From Ignavibacteriaceae bacterium (GTDB lineage: Bacteria > Bacteroidota > Ignavibacteria > Ignavibacteriales > Ignavibacteriaceae): 26,446 bases of DNA. A model generated the notes under the pieces. It saw only the letters and a program-made list of their open reading frames with translations. It had not been told where the DNA came from and made no database searches. Below, piece after piece: positions 8,775 to 15,193 of the stretch. A program made the translations under genes and the position numbers. The stretch spans positions 1 through 26,446 of the forward strand of contig JALNWB010000036.1 in the NCBI GenBank assembly GCA_023231105.1. Direction: 5' to 3'. Every line of letters starts with the position of its first letter. The first letter of the stretch is position 1.

Positions 8775-9246
8775 CAAATGTTGACATTTAAAAACCGATA
8801 ATAAAACCGATAATAAAACCGAAAAGAAAACCGAAAAAAACGGATAGAATACGAATAGAAACGAATAGAGACCGGGAATTAAGCAAAAGAAATAGCAAAA
8901 AAATAGCATAAAATAGCAAAAGGAAACCCTAACAAAACCTAACTTTTTTAGATTGAGAAATGTTAAGAAAACCTAAGATTATTTGTAAGGTTTGTACTAA
9001 CGAAAGCTAACCTTTATGATGGTAAATGATGGTATTGAAAACCTTGCAAAACCTTGCATTAATGATAAGAATTGATAAGGTTTACAACCTAAGAAAACCT
9101 AAGATTTTAGAGACATAAACACGGTTAAAATACGGTTCAATAAAAACCAATAGAAAACCAATAGAGAAGAAAAATAACGGTTAAATAACGGTATAAATAG
9201 CAACAAATAGCAGTAGAAACACGAGAAAAACACGAAGAAATAACGA
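8687..9246. repeat. Array of different short words, each repeated at one-helical-turn spacing
   Basis: About 19 successive words of 5-11 bp each occur two to four times at 9-12 bp spacing, then give way to another word. Examples: AAATAACGA 8687/8698; TGTTGACA 8769/8779; AAAACCGA 8791/8803/8815/8827; ACGAATAGA 8851/8861; AATAGCA 8891/8902/8912; ATGATGGTA 9016/9026; AAAACCTTGCA 9038/9048; TGATAAG 9063/9073; AACCTAAGA 9086/9096; ACGGTT 9121/9132; AAAACCAATAG 9143/9154; AAATAACGGT 9172/9183; AAATAGCA 9195/9205; AAACACGA 9217/9228. It fills most of the gene-poor stretch 8499-9343. Function unknown; candidates are a protein-binding array, an origin or a product of local slippage. Confidence 0.88.
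8698..8748 (+). repeat. Left flank repeat of the word-pair array
   Basis: About 51 bp aligned to 9238-9289 with one gap and a minority of mismatches. Shared blocks include AAATAACGA, AAAAAACGGCA and AGAGAAAAAAC in the same order and spacing. Confidence 0.7.
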
Positions 9247-9289
9247 AGAACAGCAGGAGAAAAAACGGCATCAATGAAAGAGAAAAAAC
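9238..9289 (+). repeat. Right flank repeat of the word-pair array
   Basis: Partner of 8698-8748, in direct orientation. Together they bracket about 490 bp of word pairs, suggesting an old duplication or the edges of an inserted or expanded block. Confidence 0.7.
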
Positions 9290-9343
9290 TCAAAAAAAAC
9301 TGAAAAATCTTTTGTATTCTTTAAATAAATAAAAGGTGAAGAA

Positions 9344-9688
9344 TTGTTAAAAAAAATTATATTATCTATTTCCTTTACGATGCTGATAGTATATGGCTGC
9401 ATTACACCCAGAACACTTGATGTTGTTCTTTATGGGAATCAAAAATATAAAGAAACAAGTATCGAGAAAATTAAAGTAGTTAAATCAAGATTAGAAATTA
9501 ATGAAAAATATTTTGAAATAGGTGTAATCAAAGTTACTGAAACAACAAAAATAGAAACCATAAAGGAAATTGCCAGCCAAAACGGTGCAAATGTGATTAT
9601 CAATGAAGGTAATTTTAATTATACTTTAGTTAGATATGAAAATCAAAAAAAAGAGGATTCAAAGAATGAAAAATCTATTAAAACTTAA
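9344..9688 (+). CDS. Small lipoprotein, unknown function
   Basis: 114 aa. A signal peptide ends in the lipobox VYGC (Cys19), so the product should be lipid-anchored in the envelope. The mature part has a beta-alpha pattern with EIGVIKVTET, then IKEIASQNGANVIINEG. This resembles the small lipoproteins in which an 'xxxAxxxGAxxVI' segment follows a short strand (DUF4156-like), but I hold that loosely. Start is TTG 9344, supported by AAAAGGTGA 5 bases upstream. It overlaps the next gene by 23 bp, so both are translated from one mRNA. It is cargo rather than a core integration or replication gene. Confidence 0.75.
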   Translation: MLKKIILSISFTMLIVYGCITPRTLDVVLYGNQKYKETSIEKIKVVKSRLEINEKYFEIGVIKVTETTKIETIKEIASQNGANVIINEGNFNYTLVRYENQKKEDSKNEKSIKT

Positions 9689-10634
9689 TTTGTTTTTTTT
9701 ATTGGTTTTATCTACGGCTATATATGGACAGTCGAACGCTGAAGAAAAACTAAATTTGATGCAAAACAGTCTATTGTTGGGATTAGAAATAAAAGGGATC
9801 GAATCTGCTGTTGAAATAATAAGTAAAAACGAATATAAATCAGTAAAAGAAAAAGCGTTGTTTACCATTGCAGAGTATTTTTTTGCTGAAGGTATTTTAG
9901 GAGGTATTGATGAGACTACACATCTCTATAAAAATAATTATCCGTATATAAATAAAGCATACACATTTTATTTAAGGCTTGAAAGTGAATACCCCAAAGG
10001 GGAGTTCAATGATATTGTGAAGCAAAGAATTGCTTATTTAGAATTTAATTATCAGTATGATTTAGCATTCAGAAATTTAGGAAGTTATCTTGAAAATGAA
10101 AGAATAATTGTTGAAAAGAAATTAAACTTTACTAATCTTTTTATTGAAAGGGAAAATGAAGATCCATTCTTATTCTTTACAAAAGGAGATAAGCCGAATA
10201 CGTACGAATTGATTAATAAATACTTTGATGATATAATAGTAAATAATCCTTCACTCGCGATTTATGGGTACTATTATAAACTCTTAACTTTTCTTTCAAG
10301 AAATAAGAAAGTTCAACCCATTAAAGCAAAATTCGAAGATGAAAGTTTTAACCCTTACATAACAATGGATAAGTACAAAGAACGCACAGATGAAACGATA
10401 GTACTGGTTACTAATCTATTAGACACACTCAATGGGAAATTTCCAAGGCACCCTTTAACCATACGATCGTACCTTGTTGCTGTTAGTTATTTAATAAAAG
10501 CTGGCATTTGGGATTATGATTCTAAGGAAGTGAAGAAATGGTTAGAAATAGCTTTACAGAACGATAATGATAAATTGGGAATAAAGCATTTGGTAACGAA
10601 AGAATATATTTTGAAAACGAAGTTTGAAGAGTGA
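9666..10634 (+). CDS. Secreted helical (TPR-like) protein, unknown function
   Basis: 322 aa with signal peptide MKNLLKLNLFFLLVLSTAIYG, so exported. The mature part is alpha-helical. One segment, YLRLESEYPKGEFNDIVKQR (about 104-123), resembles the TPR helix pairs of BamD-like proteins, and the C-terminal part (LTIRSYLVAVSYLIKAGIWD) looks similar, but no domain is certain. I use ATG 9666 because the longer frame from 9636 lies in the preceding gene and would spoil the signal peptide. AGAGGA precedes it. It probably forms a two-gene envelope unit with the lipoprotein. A periplasmic or outer-membrane role such as blocking phage entry is speculation. Confidence 0.75.
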   Translation: MKNLLKLNLFFLLVLSTAIYGQSNAEEKLNLMQNSLLLGLEIKGIESAVEIISKNEYKSVKEKALFTIAEYFFAEGILGGIDETTHLYKNNYPYINKAYTFYLRLESEYPKGEFNDIVKQRIAYLEFNYQYDLAFRNLGSYLENERIIVEKKLNFTNLFIERENEDPFLFFTKGDKPNTYELINKYFDDIIVNNPSLAIYGYYYKLLTFLSRNKKVQPIKAKFEDESFNPYITMDKYKERTDETIVLVTNLLDTLNGKFPRHPLTIRSYLVAVSYLIKAGIWDYDSKEVKKWLEIALQNDNDKLGIKHLVTKEYILKTKFEE

Positions 10635-10697
10635 AGGGGGATCGAAATAAGAACTACATTTACATGATAGAAATAGGAATTCTTTAAAATAAAAGAA

Positions 10698-11348
10698 TTG
10701 GGATATGAGCACAGAGAATTTAGTTTAGTAAACCTTAATAGCATAAAAGATTTTTTTATAAGTGATGGTATGAAAAAAGAAAACAACCTTAAAGCATTTG
10801 AACCGGAATACTTAAATAAAATTGGGCAAAAACAAAAAGATTTTTTTGATGATATTCGTGATTACATCCGATCATTAATTAGAATTGTAATAACTGATAG
10901 TGAGTTTGAAGATTTAGATTTTCAAAAGAATTCTTTTGGGAAACAAACATATTTCCAAAATACATTAGAGATAAATACCATTGACTTCCTTCTTGAAATT
11001 TTATCTAATAGTGATGATGTCGCTGAAGAATATTTAGTTAATAAAGCAAAGAAATTTATCATTACAAGATTTAAAGTTGATCTAAAGTATAGTGTCCCGA
11101 AACGACTGATAGAGAAAAATGATAATTTAGTTAAGACAGTAAGCAGTAAATTGACACAGGACATAAAAGATTTCGCTACTAAAAATGAATTCCCAAAATA
11201 TCAAACTGTAGGTTGGAAGAAAATTAATAATCTGTTGACTTTTCTTCAAAAGCAACATCCTAATGGAGAAATAAATAAAGATAGTGTTGCTCGCATACTC
11301 CGAAGATTGGACTACTCTACCTCAAGAGATTCATACCTTAAAGACTAA
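10698..11348 (+). CDS. Soluble protein of unknown function
   Basis: Up to 216 aa, acidic and lysine-rich, no signal peptide or membrane segment. It looks mostly helical; the C-terminal 45 residues (VGWKKINNLLTFLQKQHPNG then KDSVARILRRLDYS) could be a winged-helix-like DNA-binding fold, but this is a guess. The start is unclear: TTG 10698 has only AAAAGAA immediately before it, and the first in-frame ATG is 10770 with a poor ribosome site. No in-frame ATG lies upstream before a stop at 10674. It follows the envelope pair by 63 bp and precedes the structured leader of the replication operon. Confidence 0.6.
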   Translation: MGYEHREFSLVNLNSIKDFFISDGMKKENNLKAFEPEYLNKIGQKQKDFFDDIRDYIRSLIRIVITDSEFEDLDFQKNSFGKQTYFQNTLEINTIDFLLEILSNSDDVAEEYLVNKAKKFIITRFKVDLKYSVPKRLIEKNDNLVKTVSSKLTQDIKDFATKNEFPKYQTVGWKKINNLLTFLQKQHPNGEINKDSVARILRRLDYSTSRDSYLKD

Positions 11349-11379
11349 AACATAAATCGAATAATACCGGTAAAATAAC

Positions 11380-11408
11380 CGGACAGAATTTCTGTCCGAA
11401 TTTGTCCG
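11380..11408 (+). promoter_or_regulatory. Inverted repeat plus extra half-site (operator-like)
   Basis: CGGACAGA (11380-11387) pairs perfectly with TCTGTCCG (11391-11398), and TGTCCG occurs again at 11403-11408, ten bp after the copy at 11393. There is no T run, so an operator is more likely than a terminator. It lies upstream of the replication operon leader. ACCGG at 11366 and 11378 is another spaced pair. I could not fix a promoter here. Confidence 0.5.
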
Positions 11409-11427
11409 TCATAATAATTTGGTAACC

Positions 11428-11535
11428 GTAATCTTAATGTTTATGGTCGCCATAGAAAAAGAAATTAATTAAGCAGACCGCTTTTGGTAACCATCACACC
11501 ATTAAGATTACCGGTCTGCTTATTTATTTTAAATA
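11428..11535 (+). ncRNA. Structured leader with interlocked pairings and terminator (candidate attenuator/pseudoknot)
   Basis: Arm A, GTAATCTTAATG (11428-11439), is perfectly complementary to A', CATTAAGATTAC (11500-11511). Arm B, AAGCAGACCG (11471-11480), is perfectly complementary to B', CGGTCTGCTT (11512-11521), which is followed by a T-rich run. The order A-B-A'-B' gives either a pseudoknot or two competing folds, because A' lies in the loop of the B hairpin and overlaps an inner stem GGTAA/TTACC (11486-11490, 11508-11512). A small hairpin TATGG-TCG-CCATA (11442-11454) sits between A and B. The start codon of the first small replication-operon gene follows 19 bp later, so transcription attenuation of that operon is likely. 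Confidence 0.6.
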
Positions 11536-11553
11536 AGACAAAGGAAACTTGTG

Positions 11554-11766
11554 ATGGAAAATTCCCCCAACAAACTAACACCTGATAGGCATCAGCTAAA
11601 TTTCTTGCTTGGCATCAGTCAGGTATTCAAAAATATTTTATTAAAGATCACACCTTCAACCGGCAGCCAAAGGTTATTAGTACATATATCCGAGAACTTG
11701 CTTTTAAAGGTTGGGGAATTCACGATCAAGTACATTGAAAGTTTTGAGGCCAAAGATGGGAAATAG
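11554..11766 (+). CDS. Small protein of the replication operon, unknown
   Basis: 70 aa from ATG 11554; GTG 11551 directly before it is also possible. AAGGAAA at 11541-11547 fits either. No recognised domain; it has one amphipathic to hydrophobic helical stretch (LNFLLGISQVFKNILLKI) and a helical C-terminus. It is the first gene after the structured leader and overlaps the next gene by 11 bp, so it is co-translated with it. Small genes of this sort are common at the head of phage-like early operons. Confidence 0.6.
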   Translation: MENSPNKLTPDRHQLNFLLGISQVFKNILLKITPSTGSQRLLVHISENLLLKVGEFTIKYIESFEAKDGK

Positions 11767-12040
11767 TGATCCTCTAATAGACAAACTCGTCAATTTATTT
11801 GAAACGACAAGAGCGTTATTGAATAGCTACCAATCTATTCAAGAAGCTATTGATAACATCGAACACCAGAGATTGAAAGACTATTTAACTGAAATCTATC
11901 AAACCAGCCTTGCCGATCTTCTCATTTTGAATGACTTTCTTTTTGAAACGACCACGTGTATTGATGAAAATGAGGTTGAATTTTTAATTGATTGCTCAAC
12001 CGATGATGATAACCTTGAACAAACATATCAGGTAAATTAA
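11756..12040 (+). CDS. Small acidic helical protein, unknown
   Basis: 94 aa from ATG 11756, with GAGG 5-8 bases upstream. The longer frame from 11711 runs entirely inside the previous gene and is not needed. The product is acidic (the tail ENEVEFLIDCSTDDDNLE is especially so) and mostly alpha-helical. No family recognised. It overlaps the preceding gene by 11 bp and ends 1 bp before the following ATG, so it is firmly part of the replication operon. Confidence 0.65.
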   Translation: MGNSDPLIDKLVNLFETTRALLNSYQSIQEAIDNIEHQRLKDYLTEIYQTSLADLLILNDFLFETTTCIDENEVEFLIDCSTDDDNLEQTYQVN

Positions 12041-12041
12041 A

Positions 12042-12233
12042 ATGGAACTGAAATTTAAAACAAAAATAACCCGGAGAGAAAAACAAAAAGAGGTTGAAAT
12101 TTCTTTTGCCTTTTCGGAAAAGAACAATGAAACGAAAATTGAAGATATTCACGTTTACGAGGAAGGGAAAGAAATAAAAAATTATTCTATCCCGGCTGTT
12201 ATCAATGCCATCCACAATTATTTAGGAAGCTGA
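12042..12233 (+). CDS. Small basic protein, unknown
   Basis: 63 aa; an alternating beta-strand pattern (ELKFKTKITRREKQKEVEIS) is followed by a second strand pair and one C-terminal helix (PAVINAIHNYLGS). The plain beta-then-helix design suggests a compact domain, but I do not recognise it. It begins one base after the previous stop and ends four bases before the replisome organiser's start, so its place in the replication operon is clear even though its role is not. Confidence 0.65.
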   Translation: MELKFKTKITRREKQKEVEISFAFSEKNNETKIEDIHVYEEGKEIKNYSIPAVINAIHNYLGS

Positions 12234-12237
12234 TTAG

Positions 12238-13002
12238 ATGGAAGGTTGGATCAGCTTACATAGACAGTTGATGGAGAACGAACTCTATTTTTCAGAGAAG
12301 TTCACGAAGTCAGCAGCTTGGATCGATTTACTTCTTTTAGCAAACCACCAGAAGGGAACACTTTTTATACGCGGGAATGAAATAAACTTAGAACCCGGTG
12401 AACTATGCTATTCTCAACTGACACTTGCTGAAAGATGGAAATGGAATTTTAAAACGGTGAAAAGCTATCTCGATTTATTAACAGATAGAAAAATGATAAC
12501 CTACTCCGGAGGAAAAGTTACAACTAAGATTTCAATTGTAAATTGGGGAAAATATCAAAAAAACGGAGTACGAAATAGAGTTGATAATAAAGGGGTAAAC
12601 GCTGTTTTAGAGGGGTGCAATGGAGAACAGAACGGAGAACAGATGGAGAACAGAACGGAGATAAACAATACTGTTAATAATAGAGATAAGAATAATCGGA
12701 ATTCTTTAAATGAATTTTCAATAGAGAATTTACCTTTAAATCTAAATGGAGAGTTATTCTATCAAAATGATTTTTTCTTTATTACTCAAACTTTTAAGAA
12801 TGAACTAATAGAGAAGCTTCCTGCAAACAACTTGACAAATGAAATCTTAATGACAGAATTTTATAAGATGGAGAATTGGCTAAAAGTCCACGGAAGCAAA
12901 AAGAACTATCGGAGCTTTATTACGAATTGGTTATCAAAAGTAAAATCTCCCGGAAATCAAACAAAACAATTTAATTTTAAATTTAATCCTGTAAAGAGGT
13001 AG
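12238..13002 (+). CDS. Replisome organiser / replication initiation protein (winged helix)
   Basis: 254 aa. The N-terminus (MEGWISLHRQLMENELYF, then AAWIDLLLLANH) is the typical opening of phage replisome organisers, followed by a winged-helix domain with the LTLAERWKWNFKTVKSYLDLL recognition region (residues about 61-81). A polar linker (about 118-150) contains the repeated NGEQ/MENRTE units encoded by DNA iterons. The C-terminal part (about 165-245, with MTEFYKMENWLKVHGSKKN) looks like the segment that recruits helicase or loader. The next gene is a DnaB-type helicase starting 2 bp after its stop. Role: bind the element's origin and load the helicase. The lambda O / DnaD-type comparison is about design, not close sequence similarity. 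Confidence 0.85.
   Translation: MEGWISLHRQLMENELYFSEKFTKSAAWIDLLLLANHQKGTLFIRGNEINLEPGELCYSQLTLAERWKWNFKTVKSYLDLLTDRKMITYSGGKVTTKISIVNWGKYQKNGVRNRVDNKGVNAVLEGCNGEQNGEQMENRTEINNTVNNRDKNNRNSLNEFSIENLPLNLNGELFYQNDFFFITQTFKNELIEKLPANNLTNEILMTEFYKMENWLKVHGSKKNYRSFITNWLSKVKSPGNQTKQFNFKFNPVKR
12622..12666 (+). other. Iterons inside the initiator gene: candidate replication origin
   Basis: GGAGAACAGA occurs at 12622-12631, 12634-12643 and 12645-12654, with a degenerate fourth copy at 12657-12666. Spacing is 11-12 bp, one helical turn, and A+T-rich DNA follows (12660-12695). The repeats fall in the linker between the DNA-binding and C-terminal parts of the initiator, as the origin does in lambda gene O. 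They also encode a repeated peptide, so the coding explanation must be kept in mind. Confidence 0.55.
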
Positions 13003-13004
13003 AA

Positions 13005-14399
13005 ATGAATAAGAACGAAATTAAACAGAATTTGGAACGCAAAATTCTCGGTACGATGCTTAATGATACTGAATCCGTAATTTCAATTACCCGGAAATTA
13101 AAGTCAGAAGATTTTTCAGAGATCCACAGCGCTCTATTTGAATCCATTACCGAAACAGCCGGGTTAATGGAACAAGAATATTTGGTTTTGGAACTCTCTA
13201 AGAAGAATCTTAAAAGCTGGGGATTGTCTGAATTAATGAAGTTGCGATCCGAAAATTATGGTTCAACATCAGAGAAACTATGGCACAACAAAGTGATTGA
13301 ATCCTTACTCGAAATAAACTTTTCTTTCCAAGGTGAAAGATTACTTTCTCGACAGCTTAAGGAAATAAAAGATGGGTGCTATGGATTAGATTCACTTCTG
13401 AATGTTAGAGATGAAATTGATATACTCATTAAGGTTGAAAACCGTTTTGAAGAAGAAAAAGACTTCGGGAGTAATTTACAATCTATTGCATCAGAAATCC
13501 AAGATGAATTAAACAATAAGAATTCCAATAGCTTAACATTGAAAAGCATTCCCTCCTTTAATAATGCAACAGGTGGAATGAGGGCATCTAATCTAATTGG
13601 AATAGCCGGTAGCTATAAGAGCGGGAAAACCACTCTTGCAATCAACGTCCTTGTGGACCTGGTGAAGCAAAATATTCCTTGCGGTTATTTCAGCTTAGAA
13701 TTATCAGAGACGGAGTTAAACAGGAAGATATTAGGAATGCTTACAAAAGTACCTTATGAACATCTAAGAGAGCCAAAAAAAATGACGGAAGATCAACAAA
13801 CTGCTTTATCAAACTACTTCGCAAAGAAAAGAGAATTACCTCTTTACATATCCGATAAGCCAATGAGTGAGCTTGAAATAAGGAATAAAGCAAAGTATTG
13901 GAAAGACCGTTTCGGAGTAAAAGTAATAGCTGTGGATTACATGGGTTATATAAGGAGCAAGCGGAAGTTTGATTTAAGAGAAAGGGAAATGAGTTACTAC
14001 TCTGAATTTCTTAAATCATTGGCAAAAGAATTAGATATTACGGTGATTGCATTAGCACAACTGAACCGGACAGGACGACAGAATCCCGGAACAGAAAATC
14101 TTGCAGAATCCATCGCATTAGCGCGAGATTGTGACTTTTTATTTGTGGTTTATAATATACTTGAAAGTGGCATTGATCCGGGGAATAGTCTCTCTTTCAC
14201 GGAGAGCGATTTTATGCTTAAGCTTGATACTACAAGACATACGAAAAGCAAAAAACAAATACAAATTCGGTTAAATGAGGATGGTATTTTTGAAGAAATT
14301 GCAACAGAATATGATAACAATTATGTTGAAAAGTATTCCAAGAAACAGAAAACTAAGCCTGAACCTAATTATAATCACTATGAACATCAGTATCGATAA
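13005..14399 (+). CDS. DnaB-type replicative helicase
   Basis: 464 aa, matching the DnaB size. An N-terminal helical domain (about 1-140) with the family pattern ERKILGTMLND is followed by a linker and a RecA-like domain. Visible motifs: Walker A GSYKSGKTT (Lys208), H1a YFSLELSETEL with Glu232, Walker B VKVIAVDYMGY (Asp311), H3/H4 TVIALAQLNRTG (Gln352) and a C-terminal DTTRHTKSKK segment that includes the likely arginine finger. It unwinds DNA 5' to 3' at the fork. Two bases separate it from the initiator gene. Divergence from a housekeeping DnaB (for example the tolerant Walker A and the basic tail) fits an element-borne copy. Confidence 0.93.
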   Translation: MNKNEIKQNLERKILGTMLNDTESVISITRKLKSEDFSEIHSALFESITETAGLMEQEYLVLELSKKNLKSWGLSELMKLRSENYGSTSEKLWHNKVIESLLEINFSFQGERLLSRQLKEIKDGCYGLDSLLNVRDEIDILIKVENRFEEEKDFGSNLQSIASEIQDELNNKNSNSLTLKSIPSFNNATGGMRASNLIGIAGSYKSGKTTLAINVLVDLVKQNIPCGYFSLELSETELNRKILGMLTKVPYEHLREPKKMTEDQQTALSNYFAKKRELPLYISDKPMSELEIRNKAKYWKDRFGVKVIAVDYMGYIRSKRKFDLREREMSYYSEFLKSLAKELDITVIALAQLNRTGRQNPGTENLAESIALARDCDFLFVVYNILESGIDPGNSLSFTESDFMLKLDTTRHTKSKKQIQIRLNEDGIFEEIATEYDNNYVEKYSKKQKTKPEPNYNHYEHQYR

Positions 14400-14411
14400 G
14401 GAAATAGGAAT

Positions 14412-14708
14412 ATGAAGCAATTAGAGAAAAGAATAGAGTTTAAAGGATTTGTTTTTATTCAAGAAACAAGGAACGAAAACACCGCAATATATCAACAATG
14501 GCTAAAAAAGTATTTGATTGCCTATGAAGTGATAAGAATTAGGAAAAATAAAACACGAGAACAATTTGGAAAAATCTTTCTACCTTCCGAAAGTTACCCA
14601 ACTGAAAAATCTTGGGGGAACGAGGGGAAGACTTTTAAGAATTTAAAAGATGCACTTAAACAATACGAGAAATGGAGTTGTGAAGTAATAAAGAAATGCC
14701 AAATTTGA
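14412..14708 (+). CDS. Small protein following the helicase, unknown
   Basis: 98 aa, basic, mixed beta/alpha. The N-terminal part (RIEFKGFVFIQETRNENTAIYQQ) looks like strands followed by a segment reading YEVIRIRKNKTREQFGK; the end is an amphipathic helix (LKDALKQYEKWSCEVIKKC). No family recognised. It starts 12 bp after the helicase stop with an AAGGAAATAGGA ribosome site, so it is translated from the same operon. Nothing overlaps it. The following 147 bp to the HTH gene holds that gene's promoter. Confidence 0.65.
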   Translation: MKQLEKRIEFKGFVFIQETRNENTAIYQQWLKKYLIAYEVIRIRKNKTREQFGKIFLPSESYPTEKSWGNEGKTFKNLKDALKQYEKWSCEVIKKCQI

Positions 14709-14817
14709 TAATGCCTAAAACCGTAGAGACACTTTTATTAGCTAAGGTAACAAATATACTGCCTTGAAGAAAAACAGCGCAGAATGAAAATAATTTGAAA
14801 AAAGATTAGGAAAGGTA

Positions 14818-14846
14818 TTGACTTAAAAATATTTAAGTGATATATT
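14818..14846 (+). promoter_or_regulatory. Sigma70-like promoter with operator in its spacer
   Basis: TTGACT (14818-14823), a 17-bp spacer, then TATATT (14841-14846). The spacer region holds the inverted repeat CTTAAAAATATTTAAG (14822-14837). The expected transcription start is about 14853, only a few bases before ATG 14856, so the mRNA would be almost leaderless. The palindrome suggests that a dimeric regulator, perhaps the HTH protein itself, acts here. Confidence 0.6.
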
Positions 14847-14855
14847 GCAATCAAG

Positions 14856-15053
14856 ATGAAAAAGAATTTAATAGATACCAACCAACTGAGGTCACCAGGC
14901 AATTTTGCCAAAGATAAAGGTATATCAAAAGTAACTGTTTACGATTTGATGAAAAAAGAAATTCTTGATGTGACTGAAATAGAAGGATTTAAATTTATTC
15001 ATCTTACTGACAAAACGAAGAAGTACAAGAAAACCGTTTTACATAACGGATAA
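14856..15053 (+). CDS. HTH DNA-binding protein (excisionase/AlpA/MerR-like)
   Basis: 65 aa. Residues about 10-35 (LRSPGNFAKDKGISKVTVYD) form a helix-turn-helix like that of excisionases and AlpA-type regulators, followed by a short strand-turn-strand wing (VTEIEGFKFIHL) and a basic tail. Such proteins act as recombination directionality factors or as activators of the integrase or early operon. It lies next to the right attachment site, with its own promoter and an operator-like palindrome. Start ATG 14856 is the only sensible one and has no Shine-Dalgarno, in keeping with a near-leaderless mRNA. Whether it is an excisionase or a transcription regulator cannot be told from sequence. Confidence 0.72.
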   Translation: MKKNLIDTNQLRSPGNFAKDKGISKVTVYDLMKKEILDVTEIEGFKFIHLTDKTKKYKKTVLHNG

Positions 15054-15064
15054 AATTTTAAGTA

Positions 15065-15169
15065 AACTGAAAACTGTCACGATGAAAGAAATAATTTTAA
15101 TTTGGAGAAGTTCAACCGGTTTTTAGCTGTGACAGGCTATCAGTTTCCGGTTAGCTTCTCTTTTTTTTT
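15065..15169 (+). ncRNA. Second interlocked RNA structure ending in a strong terminator
   Basis: Arm A is AAACTGA (15065-15071) plus CTGTCAC (15075-15081). It is complementary to A', GTGACAG (15130-15136) plus TCAGTTT (15141-15147), two 7-bp helices separated by a small internal loop. Arm B is GAGAAG (15106-15111) plus AACCGG (15115-15120), complementary to B', CCGGTT (15148-15153) plus CTTCTC (15156-15161), followed by eight Ts. The order A-B-A'-B' is the same as at 11428-11535, and the two B' arms share CCGGTnnGCTT. It at least terminates transcription from the HTH gene; it could also be a stable small RNA. Confidence 0.6.
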
Positions 15170-15193
15170 AATGTTCATTGAATAGCTGAAAGA

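Noticed and set aside
8687..9246. CRISPR array
   Set aside because: There is no constant 23-47 bp repeat and no unique spacers of fixed length; words change along the array, and there are no cas genes.
8625..9293. Phe/Leu/Ser-rich minus-strand ORFs (8625-8909 and 9099-9293)
   Set aside because: They translate the word-pair array; the regular FFSV/LLSV pattern comes from the 12-bp DNA repeats. No ribosome sites, and all other element genes are on the plus strand.
11428..15169. Antisense pairing between the two structured RNAs
   Set aside because: I looked for complementarity between their loops and arms and found similarity in the same sense, not complementarity beyond the shared CCGG core.
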